This document shows positions 16,572-25,043 of a DNA stretch of 33,869 bases, piece by piece. A program made the position numbers and the translations under genes. This stretch comes from Thiomicrorhabdus sp. (GTDB taxonomy: Bacteria; Pseudomonadota; Gammaproteobacteria; Thiomicrospirales; Thiomicrospiraceae). Positions within the stretch are counted from its first letter, which is position 1; each line of letters begins with the position of its first letter. The notes beneath the pieces were generated by a model. The model was given only the letters and a program-made list of their open reading frames with translations, was not told the origin of the DNA and did not search any database. Location of the stretch: the NCBI GenBank assembly GCA_006222135.1, contig VCMI01000058.1, positions 1 to 33,869 on the forward strand. The letters run 5' to 3'.

Positions 16572-16614
16572 TAAAAAACCGTAGCCAGGCAGTTCAACAA
16601 GGCTTGACCTACGG
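16572..16614 (-). terminator. Intrinsic terminator/attenuator between purE and purK
   Basis: On the minus strand CCGTAG (16609-16614) pairs with CTACGG (16579-16584) around a 24-base loop, and is followed directly by TTTTTTATTTT. It lies after the purE stop and before purK, so it could reduce read-through into purK. Confidence 0.55.
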
Positions 16615-16663
16615 CTTTAAGATATCTATATTATTTTGTATTTAGATCGTTTATCAGTCGATT

Positions 16664-17164
16664 TTAAATGCGAGGATCTGAATTCTCTAAAATCGTTTGA
16701 GTTTGCTCCGCTCTAAATGCTTTAACCGCTGCACGAATGACGGGGTTAGAGTTGCCGACGATTTGTGCCGCCAAAATACCTGCATTCTTAGCACCCGCAT
16801 CACCGATGGCCAAGGTGCCGACGGGGATACCACCCGGCATTTGCACAATCGACAACAATGAATCTTGTCCACTCAACGCTTTAGATTGCACAGGCACACC
16901 TAACACTGGCACCACGGTTTTAGCCGCCACCATGCCAGGAAGATGCGCAGCACCACCCGCACCCGCAATAATAACTTGCAAGCCACGTGCTTCAGCTTGA
17001 TCCGCATAGTCAAACATTAAGTCTGGCGTTCTATGCGCCGAAACGACCTTCACTCCATAAGGCACTTTGAAAAGTTCTAACATTTCTACTGCATTTTTCA
17101 TGGTCGGCCAATCAGACTTTGACCCCATAATCACACCGACAACAGGCAATATTGTTTCTGCCAT
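16664..17164 (-). CDS. purE: 5-(carboxyamino)imidazole ribonucleotide mutase PurE, 166 residues
   Basis: Class I PurE moves the carboxyl group of N5-CAIR to give CAIR in purine synthesis. The sequence shows [14 protein letters not shown] at the start, [32 protein letters not shown] and [19 protein letters not shown], all typical of the octameric class I enzyme. Length is normal. ATG 17164 has a strong AGGTGGA upstream. It precedes purK; a TATAAT -10 at 17206-17211 on the minus strand probably belongs to its promoter. Confidence 0.97.
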   Translation of the reverse strand: MAETILPVVGVIMGSKSDWPTMKNAVEMLELFKVPYGVKVVSAHRTPDLMFDYADQAEARGLQVIIAGAGGAAHLPGMVAAKTVVPVLGVPVQSKALSGQDSLLSIVQMPGGIPVGTLAIGDAGAKNAGILAAQIVGNSNPVIRAAVKAFRAEQTQTILENSDPRI

Positions 17165-17205
17165 GATTCCACCTAACTTAGCCTAAAGCTTCGAAAAAAC
17201 GAAGT

Positions 17206-17211
17206 ATTATA
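17206..17211 (-). promoter_or_regulatory. Possible -10 element of purE
   Basis: A perfect TATAAT on the minus strand, 42 bases upstream of the purE ATG. No good -35 is seen. A small CTTCG/CGAAG hairpin (17189-17204) lies at the expected transcript start. Confidence 0.35.
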
Positions 17212-17276
17212 CACCCCAATGAAATATTAATCATTTTTTAGTAAAAATAGACTTTTTGGCATACTCTAATTGAGAT

Positions 17277-17311
17277 AACCCTATAAAAAATCACTATAAA
17301 GTAACCCTATA
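17277..17311. repeat. Direct repeat AACCCTATA upstream of the binding-lipoprotein gene
   Basis: Two exact copies of AACCCTATA start at 17277 and 17303, 26 bases apart, in the region where a promoter for the plus-strand gene at 17370 is expected. They could be operator half-sites; nothing identifies a regulator. Confidence 0.35.
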
Positions 17312-17369
17312 TCCCGGTAAATTTAGAGGATAATATAATTTATGGACCTTCCTCAAATGGACAATCAAA

Positions 17370-18271
17370 ATGCGACCACTTTTCTCTTTGATCCTAGTGG
17401 GATTCTTAACAACACTGATAGGTTGCACAGACAACAATGAGCAGAGTTACGCGCCGGTTTTCATCGAGCATAAAACGTCTATAAAGCACTACCAGTTTGC
17501 AATTCATCCACTCCACAACCCGACGCGTTTATATGCCGTCTTTAACCCCTTAATAGAGTATCTAAACCAAAACATCAAGGGATCTGAGTTTAGTGTGGAA
17601 GCCTCTAAAAGCTATGCTGACTTTAATGTAAAATTACAAAACCGATCCATTGCTTTTGCGTTGCCCAACCCCTACCAGACATTATTAGCGATTGATAAAG
17701 GTTATCAAGTCATTGCCAAAATGGGCGATGATGAAAATTTTAAAGGTATTTTTTGGTGCGTAAAGACAGCAATATAAAAGACCCAATAGACTTAAAAGGT
17801 AAGGTGGTCAGCTACCCTGCTCCCACAGCCTTAGCCGCGACCCTATTGCCACAGGATTTTTTGCAGAATAATGGGATTAATGTCCGCACAGACATTGAAA
17901 ATAGATATGTAGGTTCGCAAGAGTCTTCTATTATGAATGTTTTTGTGGGTGATAGCGCCGCAGGTGCCACCTGGCCACCGCCATGGAAAGCTCTCTCTGA
18001 TGAACGGCCAGAACTTAAACAACAACTTAAAGTCATTTGGCAAACACAATCCTTGCCTAATAATAGCATTATCGCTAGATCAGATGTTCCACCGGAACTT
18101 ATCAGAGAAGTGCAGACATTATTAATTAACCTCCAGAACACGGAATCCGGGCAAAAGATACTTAAAGCCATGTATCTTTCAAAGTTTGAATTGGCCGATA
18201 ATGAAACTTATAATCGCGTCCAAAAATTCATTGAACATTTTGAAAAAACAGTCCGCCCTCTCAACCCCTAA
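17370..18271 (+). CDS. PhnD-like periplasmic substrate-binding lipoprotein, frameshifted in this sequence
   Basis: The N-terminus MRPLFSLILVGFLTTLIGC is a lipoprotein signal peptide with lipobox LIGC. The mature part resembles phosphate/phosphonate-type (PhnD-like) binding proteins: NPTRLYAVFNPLIEYLNQ, DFNVKLQNRSIAFALPNPYQ, then DLKGKVVSYPAP, VGSQESSIMNVFVGDSAAGA and an IARSDVP block. The frame breaks at a T6 run (17749-17754): one more T would give GIFLVRKDSN and a 300-residue protein. As written, frame one ends at 17777 and the rest continues in the next frame to 18271. No ABC permease or ATPase follows; the next gene is a membrane GGDEF-EAL protein, so this is more likely a ligand sensor for c-di-GMP signalling than a transporter part. 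The ligand is unknown. Confidence 0.8.
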
Positions 18272-18341
18272 AAAAGGCTCTTTAAAAAGAATACCGATGA
18301 ACTGGATACCTAATTTAGGTCCAAAAAATACGGAATAAATC

Positions 18342-20750
18342 ATGCTTCAACGCTTTAAAAGTAAATCTATCAAACATTCATTAATTATCGGTATAGCCAT
18401 TATTCATGCCATATTAATGAGCATATTTGTGTTTGACTTGGTACAACGAGAAAAAGCATTTTTATTAGATGAGTCTAAGGCTGCCACCATCGGCATTACT
18501 AGAACCTTAGCCGTTAACAGCATTAACGGCGTACTCTCCAATGACCTCATCGGTTTAGAAGAGATTATAGCCGCACAGTCACTCCAACCCAACTTTAACT
18601 TCGGCATGATTTTAGACACAAAAGGCCAAATTCTAGCCTTCCACAACGCCCAAAATCCAACTGAAAACAGAACGGGACAATATATCTCTATTGACTCTCT
18701 CGGCTCTGACAATGGCGTCGTTATTTTAACCGACCGACCTGAAGTCATTGATACCGCTAGTCCTATTTATGTCAATGAAGAACAGATCGGTTGGGTGCGA
18801 GTGCAAAACAGCCGACAAAAGATGGCCGACAGTTTGCAAAAGATGACTTACGAAGGAGTGATGTACGCACTGTTTGCGATACTGATTGGAGCGCTGTTTG
18901 CCTGGTTTATAGGACGACAACTCACCCGAGACATTAACCAATTAGTGAATACCACGCAAAAAGTTCGCGCTGGCGAAAGAAATATCTCACTCAACCTTAA
19001 TCGCCGGGATGAATTACAGACTCTTGCAGAAAACTTCCAATCAATGCTCTCTAGTCTGAATAACAAAGAGTCCGAACTGTTTACCGAAAAGGAACGTGCC
19101 GAGGTGACCTTAAAGTCGATTGGCGATGGCGTTATCACCACCAATCGAGCGGGAGAGATAACTTACCTTAATCCAGTATCAGAACACTTAACAGGCTGGA
19201 GCAACCAGAGAGCTACTGGCCAACCGATACCAATTGTTTTTAAAATTTACAATGAAACCACGATGGAACCCGCCAATAACCCCGCTCTAAAGTCGATGGA
19301 AACAGGGCAAATTATTGCCTTAGAAAATCACACCATTTTGATTAATCACGCAGGGGAGAGCATCTCTATTGAAGATTCTGGTGCGCCTATCATTGATAGG
19401 CAAGGCCAAATAATTGGATCGGTTTTAGTTTTTCATGATGCGACTGAAGCTAAAAAGTTGCGCGCCACACTCACATGGCAAGCCACGCACGACAGCTTAA
19501 CAGGACTGCATAACCGCACCGCATTTGAAAGCCATCTCGAAGAGCTCATCGAGGAGGCCGCACACGACCCCGATAGTCAGCACTGCTTACTTTATATCGA
19601 CTTAGATCAATTTAAAGTGGTTAACGACACCGCAGGCCATACCGCCGGAGATGAACTCTTAAAGCAAGTTGCTTTGTGCATTAAAAAAGAGATTCGAGAT
19701 AACGATTTATTAGCCCGAATTGGTGGAGATGAATTCTCTATCTTACTGGCAAACTGTCACCTTGATACGGCCATGGTTATCGCTGAAAAAGTTCGCTACC
19801 ACGTTGATGCATACCGTTTCATCTGGGAAGATAAAGTCTTTAATATTGGTACCAGCATTGGTATTGCTAAGATTGAAGGCCTGACCAATAAAGCAACGGT
19901 AATGAGCCAGGCAGACATCGCCTGCTACCTAGCAAAAGACAATGGTCGAAATCGAGTCAATGTTTATATTGCAGATGATAAATCCGTAGAGAAAACCTAC
20001 AACCAGCTTGGCTGGGTTGGCAAAATAAAATCCGGCATTGAGCAGAAGCAATTTCGACTTTATGCCCAAGAGATCACCCCTTTACAAGAAGCTCAAACTC
20101 ATAAGAGCTATGAGATACTGGTGCGTTTAAAGAAAACTGATGGCACTATTGTTTTTCCAGATGCCTTTTTACCTGCGGCTGAACGGTTTAATCTAATGGC
20201 GGCCTTAGATACTTATATTGTTGAACATGCCCTTGAATGGTTAAAACAGCATAGCGAAAAAATAGAGCGCTTGAACATCAATATTTCTGGGCAATCCTTA
20301 GAAAACGAGGATTTTAACAACCGCCTACTAGAGTTATTAGCCGAAAATGAGACGATTAACCATAAAATCTGTTTTGAAATCACTGAAACCACAGCCATTA
20401 CCCACATGTCCTCTAGCATCACTTTTTTAAACAGTATTAAGAGTTATGGTTGCCAACTGGCACTGGATGATTTCGGTTCAGGATTCGCGTCTTTTACCTG
20501 GTTAAAAACCTTACCCGTTGATTACGTTAAAATTGATGGGACTTTTGTGCTCGACGTGCTCTCTGACAAGGTCGATGCTGCGATGGTTCGAGCCTTACAC
20601 CAAGTGAGTCAAGAGATGAATATTAAATCAATCGCTGAGTTTGTCGAAAATCAAGCCACTGCCGATTGGTTACAAACGGTAGGCATTGAGTATGCCCAAG
20701 GCTATCATTTCCATAAACCGGCACCGATTGAGGCGTTATTTAAAGCCTAA
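18342..20750 (+). CDS. Membrane HAMP-PAS-GGDEF-EAL c-di-GMP turnover protein, 802 residues
   Basis: This is an inner-membrane sensor for c-di-GMP synthesis and/or breakdown. Order: membrane segment about 14-36, periplasmic domain to about 165, second membrane segment VMYALFAILIGALFAWFIG, HAMP, a PAS domain starting GDGVITTNRAGEITYLNP, GGDEF domain, EAL domain. The cyclase site is intact (RIGGDEF near residue 459) and an inhibitory RxxD (RDND) lies five residues before it. The EAL motif itself is EIL in YEILVRL, but other catalytic residues look conserved: NISGQ, EITET, LDDFGSG, KIDG and AQGYHFHKP. It could therefore be bifunctional. It lies 70 bases after the binding-lipoprotein gene, and the two probably form one signalling unit. 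Confidence 0.93.
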   Translation: MLQRFKSKSIKHSLIIGIAIIHAILMSIFVFDLVQREKAFLLDESKAATIGITRTLAVNSINGVLSNDLIGLEEIIAAQSLQPNFNFGMILDTKGQILAFHNAQNPTENRTGQYISIDSLGSDNGVVILTDRPEVIDTASPIYVNEEQIGWVRVQNSRQKMADSLQKMTYEGVMYALFAILIGALFAWFIGRQLTRDINQLVNTTQKVRAGERNISLNLNRRDELQTLAENFQSMLSSLNNKESELFTEKERAEVTLKSIGDGVITTNRAGEITYLNPVSEHLTGWSNQRATGQPIPIVFKIYNETTMEPANNPALKSMETGQIIALENHTILINHAGESISIEDSGAPIIDRQGQIIGSVLVFHDATEAKKLRATLTWQATHDSLTGLHNRTAFESHLEELIEEAAHDPDSQHCLLYIDLDQFKVVNDTAGHTAGDELLKQVALCIKKEIRDNDLLARIGGDEFSILLANCHLDTAMVIAEKVRYHVDAYRFIWEDKVFNIGTSIGIAKIEGLTNKATVMSQADIACYLAKDNGRNRVNVYIADDKSVEKTYNQLGWVGKIKSGIEQKQFRLYAQEITPLQEAQTHKSYEILVRLKKTDGTIVFPDAFLPAAERFNLMAALDTYIVEHALEWLKQHSEKIERLNINISGQSLENEDFNNRLLELLAENETINHKICFEITETTAITHMSSSITFLNSIKSYGCQLALDDFGSGFASFTWLKTLPVDYVKIDGTFVLDVLSDKVDAAMVRALHQVSQEMNIKSIAEFVENQATADWLQTVGIEYAQGYHFHKPAPIEALFKA

Positions 20751-20800
20751 GGCAATATGATTTAACGAACTGCATTTCATTAAACTCAGCTTGATAAAGT

Positions 20801-22606
20801 CTAGCTCAACTCACTAGAGTCGATAACTGCAAACATGTCTCCCCCCAAAGACTTGGCTTTCTTTTTAGCTAAAGTTGCATGGCATGCTAACTTTTGTTGA
20901 TGACTGAAAACCCCCTCCTTAACCAGCAAGACGCCGAGCGACAAACTCATCATTGAAAAGAAAGCTGATTGACCTTCACGATTTAACGCCTGTAGACCTC
21001 TACGCAATCGATCTTCTGGTAGATAAAACTGTCCTATTTCTTTTCTAAACTCAGTCAAAACACCTTCACAGATTTCTTCATAATCACTCACTCTAGGCGA
21101 TACAATAATAAAATCGTCGCCGCCTATATGGCCAATAAAATCAACATCCGGCTGAATGTGGTGCATCAGAATATCGGACATGGCGCGAATAATATCGTCC
21201 CCTTGATCAAAACTGTAATAATCGTTATAAGGCTTAAAATTGTCAATATCGACATAGATCACCACAAAGGGAATCTGCTGATTTAAGAAACTTTGAATCG
21301 TTTTTTGAATAGGCACATTTCCTGGCAATCCCGAAAGTGGATTTGCATACTGTGCACTTTCCATTTTCAAGTTAGTCATGACACGCAGTAGGTCCATAAA
21401 TCGGCCGCACCCTCTAAACTCACCCTTTTCAGAAATGACAAAAGCATCCCCTTTATGATGACCTTGTTCATCTGTAATCAGACGACTCAATTCAACTAAA
21501 GGCATATTAATATCGACCACAACGGGGTCTTTATCCATAATAGTCGCAATGGACTTTCGATGATATAAATCCCGACCAAAGCGTCGTGCTAAAAGATCCA
21601 TTAAATCCCGACGCCAAACGATTCCAACAATCTTTTTATGGGCGACAACCGGCAAGAAATCAATCTGTGTCTCTTTGAGCAGATACTCCGTCACCAAACC
21701 AACTTCACTGTCTGGGTGAAAACTTTCACAATCATGAACAAGACATTCAACCGTTTCCGCCGTTTTAATCATGACCGCATCAGTCTCTATTGGCCATTCA
21801 TAATCTAATGACAGAGTTGGCACAGCCTGCGGCTTTTTAAAGAGATAACCTTGAATATAATCGACGCCCATCACTTCCAGCACCTTTAAGGTCGCTTCGT
21901 CTTCAACGCCTTCTGCGACTATTTTGGTATTTAACCCTTTCGCTAAGGCGCAAATGGTTTCCATAAAACGTCTTTTATCAATATCAACAGCCACCCCTGA
22001 TACAAAAGGTTTATCTATTTTTACAAAATCCGGCTTCACCTCTGACCAGATACGTAGGCCGTTATAGCCACCGCCTAGATCATCAATCGCCACCTTAAAG
22101 CCCATTTCACGATAATGATTAATCGACTCAACAAACAGTGAGTAGTCCTCTACAGGTTGCAACTCGGTGATTTCAATCACCACTTGTTCAACACTAATCC
22201 CAAGTAGCTTTAGACAATCTAAAGTCACGCCACTTTGATGCCCACCTTGCATTAACGCATTGACAGTGACATTAATAAATAAAAATTCAGGCGAGCCATA
22301 TTGCTGATATTTTTCGATGGCGATTTGCCTTGCTAACCAATCCATTTCAAAAAGACAGCCATGCTCTTCTGCCACGTGGAACAAATGCAATGGGCTATGC
22401 AAAGGTGAATTTTCAGGCCCTCTAATCAGAGCTTCATAAGCAAACACCTCGCGTTTTTTAATATCGACAATCGGTTGAAAAACGGGGGATAAATTTCGCA
22501 GGGATAGAATTGAATATAATTCCCGCCCTAATATCGAATCCTGCAATTCAACTCGTAGGTGTTCGTTTAACTGGACTAAATCCTTGGTCTGACAGTGTTG
22601 CAACAT
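20801..22606 (-). CDS. Cytoplasmic EAL-CBS-GGDEF protein, 601 residues
   Basis: A soluble c-di-GMP protein with the order EAL (about 25-265), CBS pair (about 290-425) and GGDEF (about 430-595). The phosphodiesterase domain has intact motifs: FAYEALIRG, NVTVNAL, EITELQPV, IDDLGGGYNGL, KIDKPFV, AEGVEDE and IQGYLFKKP. The CBS part reads DFLPVVAHKKIVGIVWRRDLMDLL, and such pairs often bind adenine nucleotides. The cyclase signature is GGDDF, with no RxxD inhibitory site before it. No membrane segment is visible. It converges on the membrane GGDEF-EAL gene with 50 bases between the stops. The likely activity is c-di-GMP hydrolysis tuned by the CBS and GGDDF parts (inference). Confidence 0.93.
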   Translation of the reverse strand: MLQHCQTKDLVQLNEHLRVELQDSILGRELYSILSLRNLSPVFQPIVDIKKREVFAYEALIRGPENSPLHSPLHLFHVAEEHGCLFEMDWLARQIAIEKYQQYGSPEFLFINVTVNALMQGGHQSGVTLDCLKLLGISVEQVVIEITELQPVEDYSLFVESINHYREMGFKVAIDDLGGGYNGLRIWSEVKPDFVKIDKPFVSGVAVDIDKRRFMETICALAKGLNTKIVAEGVEDEATLKVLEVMGVDYIQGYLFKKPQAVPTLSLDYEWPIETDAVMIKTAETVECLVHDCESFHPDSEVGLVTEYLLKETQIDFLPVVAHKKIVGIVWRRDLMDLLARRFGRDLYHRKSIATIMDKDPVVVDINMPLVELSRLITDEQGHHKGDAFVISEKGEFRGCGRFMDLLRVMTNLKMESAQYANPLSGLPGNVPIQKTIQSFLNQQIPFVVIYVDIDNFKPYNDYYSFDQGDDIIRAMSDILMHHIQPDVDFIGHIGGDDFIIVSPRVSDYEEICEGVLTEFRKEIGQFYLPEDRLRRGLQALNREGQSAFFSMMSLSLGVLLVKEGVFSHQQKLACHATLAKKKAKSLGGDMFAVIDSSELS

Positions 22607-22749
22607 AGCTGGCTCTCTGCTTGAATGGTGTAAAGCAGAGGACTATAACAAGCCCATATAAAACATTTTCGACAAGCTAATGACCGTTTTATTACCTAGC
22701 CTAAACCATTCCATGGACAGGGGGAAACAGCCCCCAATGACTCCGGCAC

Positions 22750-22778
22750 TTGACCCAAAAAGTCTTTTCAATCATAAT
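22750..22778 (+). promoter_or_regulatory. Sigma-70 promoter of metK
   Basis: A -35 TTGACC (22750-22755) and a -10 CATAAT (22773-22778) are 17 bases apart. The predicted start, near 22785, gives a leader of about 140 bases before metK, long enough for regulatory RNA structure. Confidence 0.6.
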
Positions 22779-22825
22779 AATCTCTTAGCGCCGATTTGAT
22801 AGATCAGCTTGCGGGCGCATTATAA

Positions 22826-22920
22826 GTACGGCTAAAGCGAGGAATCCGTATATCTAATACATTCCCGTTTATTCCCCGTACCTCGTTACTTCAAATTTCA
22901 TTTTCATTTATGCTTCGAGG
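22826..22920 (+). promoter_or_regulatory. Candidate cis-regulatory RNA in the metK leader
   Basis: The segment CCTCG (22881-22885, within GTACCTCG) can pair with the metK ribosome-binding sequence CGAGG (22916-22920) or with an upstream copy CGAGG (22838-22842). In parallel, GTACGG (22826-22831) can pair with CCGTA at 22846-22850 or CCGTAC at 22876-22881. Such mutually exclusive stems are what a translational switch would need. I do not recognise a known SAM or SAH riboswitch class. The pairings are short, so this is a hypothesis. Confidence 0.35.
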
Positions 22921-22927
22921 CACACAC

Positions 22928-24088
22928 ATGACTAAAACAACCGTATTTACCTCAGAATCCGTTTCTGAAGGCCACCCAGATAAAATTGCCGATCAAATTT
23001 CCGATGCTATGTTGGATGCCATTATTAAGCAAGATCCTAAAGCACGAGTTGCTTGTGAAACCTTTATTAAAACCGGTATGGTTATGCTCGGCGGTGAAAT
23101 CACCACTGAAGCTTGGGTGGATCAAGAAGAATTGGTTCGTAATGTCGTCAAAGAGATTGGCTACAACCACGGTGATCTAGGATTTGATGGTGACACTTGC
23201 GCCGTTCTTTCTTCTATTGGTAAGCAATCTCCAGAAATCGCCATGGGCGTGGATGATTCTGCGGAGCATGAACAAGGCGCGGGCGATCAAGGCTTGATGT
23301 TCGGTTATGCCTCTAATGAAACAGATGTTCTAATGCCTGCTCCAATCTACTACGCGCATCTTTTAATGGAGCGCCAAGCTTATGTTAGAAAATCGAAGAG
23401 CTTGCCCTGGTTGAGGCCTGATGCTAAAAGCCAGATTACATTACGTTATGAAGATGGCATACCAGTAGGGATTGATGCGGTTGTACTTTCAACGCAACAT
23501 AGCCCAGATGTCAGTAATGAAATTTTGCGTGAAGCGGTCATGGAAGAGATTATTAAGCCTGTTTTACCGGCAGAGTGGTTTCACAAAGATACCCAGTTCC
23601 ACATTAACCCAACTGGCCGTTTTGTCATCGGTGGACCCGTAGGCGATGCCGGCTTAACAGGACGTAAGATCATAGTAGATACCTATGGCGGCATGGCGCG
23701 TCACGGTGGCGGAGCTTTCTCTGGTAAAGATCCATCTAAAGTGGATCGTTCTGCCGCTTATGCGGGTCGTTATGTGGCTAAAAATATCGTCGCAGCAGGC
23801 CTGGCCGATAAGTGTGAAATACAAATTTCTTATGCCATTGGGGTTGCAGAACCGACCTCTATTAGCTTAGAAACCTTTGGGACAGAAAAAGTCGCCATCA
23901 CACTGATTGAACGTCTAGTCCGTGAACACTTTGATTTGCGTCCTAAGGGCTTAATTGCAATGTTAGACTTGTATCGTCCTATCTACCAAAAGACAGCTTC
24001 TTACGGTCACTTTGGTCGTGAACTGCCTGAATTCACCTGGGAAAAGACTGATAAAGCCGCCGTTTTGCGTTCAGACGCAGGTTTATAA
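22928..24088 (+). CDS. metK: S-adenosylmethionine synthetase MetK, 386 residues
   Basis: MetK makes S-adenosylmethionine from methionine and ATP in the cytoplasm. The N-terminal [17 protein letters not shown] holds the conserved His of the ATP site, followed by [10 protein letters not shown], the hexapeptide-type GAGDQG, the glycine-rich [20 protein letters not shown] loop and the closing [10 protein letters not shown]. Length matches E. coli (384). ATG 22928 has GAGG seven bases upstream; an ATG six codons earlier is unlikely because it would precede that site. metF follows 64 bases later, linking methyl-group supply and SAM synthesis. Confidence 0.98.
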   Translation: MTKTTVFTSESVSEGHPDKIADQISDAMLDAIIKQDPKARVACETFIKTGMVMLGGEITTEAWVDQEELVRNVVKEIGYNHGDLGFDGDTCAVLSSIGKQSPEIAMGVDDSAEHEQGAGDQGLMFGYASNETDVLMPAPIYYAHLLMERQAYVRKSKSLPWLRPDAKSQITLRYEDGIPVGIDAVVLSTQHSPDVSNEILREAVMEEIIKPVLPAEWFHKDTQFHINPTGRFVIGGPVGDAGLTGRKIIVDTYGGMARHGGGAFSGKDPSKVDRSAAYAGRYVAKNIVAAGLADKCEIQISYAIGVAEPTSISLETFGTEKVAITLIERLVREHFDLRPKGLIAMLDLYRPIYQKTASYGHFGRELPEFTWEKTDKAAVLRSDAGL

Positions 24089-24152
24089 ATTCAGCATAAA
24101 AAATGCCTAAAAACGATTCCCAAAAATACAAAATTAAAAGTAGAGCAAACAG

Positions 24153-25007
24153 ATGATTAAATCACAGCAAAAATATCCGCAAAAATTCAGCTTAGAGTTC
24201 TTTCCGCCAAGAACGGATAAAGGCATGGATAAACTGAAGACAGTGATCGATTCACTGGGCACTTTAAATCCAGAATATATGTCCGTCACCTATGGTGCTG
24301 GTGGTACAACTCAGGCAAAAACCTTGGAAACCGTCCGTTATATCCAAGAACACACAAACAATGAAGCGGCTCCGCATTTAACGTGCATTGGCGCCTGTGA
24401 AGACAGCGTAAATGAGCTATTAGACACCTATGAAGCCATTGGCATTAAGCGTATTGTCGCGTTACGCGGTGATTTGCCTTCTGGCATGATGGATCCAGGC
24501 GAATTTAAACATGCCAGCGATTTAGTCAAATTCATTAAAGACACTCGTGGTGATCGGTTTCATTTAGAAGTCGCCGCTTATCCTGAAACGCACCCCCAAG
24601 CACGCAATTGCGATATTGGGATGAAATGGTTTAAGCATAAAGTGGATCAAGGGGCTGATTCAGCCATTACCCAGTACTTCTTTAACTTTGACAGTTACCG
24701 TTATTTTATTGATAACTGTGAACGTAATGGCATCGACCTGCCGATTATTCCAGGCATTATGCCGATTACCAATTATGAAAACCTGATTCGCTTTTCTGAA
24801 GGTTGTGGCGCTGAAGTGCCTCGCTGGTTAAAGTGTCGTTTAGAAAGCTTTGAAGATGACAAAGAGAGTCTCTTGTCTTTTGGCAAAGATTTCGTGCAAG
24901 AATTGTCGCAAAAGCTATTAGATGCAGGCGCTCCAGGCATTCATTTTTACAGCATGAACAGCATTGAGCCGACTCTGGAAATAACTAGATCTCTGACCTT
25001 CAAATAA
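24153..25007 (+). CDS. metF: 5,10-Methylenetetrahydrofolate reductase MetF, 284 residues
   Basis: MetF is a flavoenzyme that reduces 5,10-methylene-THF to 5-methyl-THF for methionine synthesis. The barrel begins with FSLEFFPPRTDKGM (catalytic Glu in EFFPP), then MSVTYGAGGTTQAKT, HLTCIGACEDSV, RIVALRGDLPSG with the FAD-contacting Asp, YPETHPQA, and the substrate loop ADSAITQYFFNFDSY. IIPGIMPIT and GAPGIHFYSMNS close the barrel. Length is slightly below E. coli (296). It sits between metK and rsmE. Confidence 0.97.
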   Translation: MIKSQQKYPQKFSLEFFPPRTDKGMDKLKTVIDSLGTLNPEYMSVTYGAGGTTQAKTLETVRYIQEHTNNEAAPHLTCIGACEDSVNELLDTYEAIGIKRIVALRGDLPSGMMDPGEFKHASDLVKFIKDTRGDRFHLEVAAYPETHPQARNCDIGMKWFKHKVDQGADSAITQYFFNFDSYRYFIDNCERNGIDLPIIPGIMPITNYENLIRFSEGCGAEVPRWLKCRLESFEDDKESLLSFGKDFVQELSQKLLDAGAPGIHFYSMNSIEPTLEITRSLTFK

Positions 25008-25043
25008 GGTCACTTTAATCAGTTCACTCAAGGATTTAATAGC

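Larger units (their letters stand above)
22607..22927. other. Divergent intergenic region between EAL-CBS-GGDEF gene and metK
   Basis: This 321-base region holds no ORF. It contains a GGGGG/CCCCC stem (22720-22735), a sigma-70 promoter reading toward metK (22750-22778) and a long metK leader with possible alternative folds (22826-22920). Confidence 0.6.

Noticed and set aside
17812-18171. 119-codon minus-strand ORF opposite the binding lipoprotein
   Set aside because: It is antisense to a conserved gene, with no ribosome-binding site or domain.
22720-22735. GGGGG/CCCCC stem before metK
   Set aside because: It lies upstream of the predicted metK promoter and has no U tract on either strand, so I do not call it a terminator.
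22785-22927. Known SAM or SAH riboswitch in the metK leader
   Set aside because: I could not fit the conserved core of any class I remember, so it is reported only as a candidate structure.
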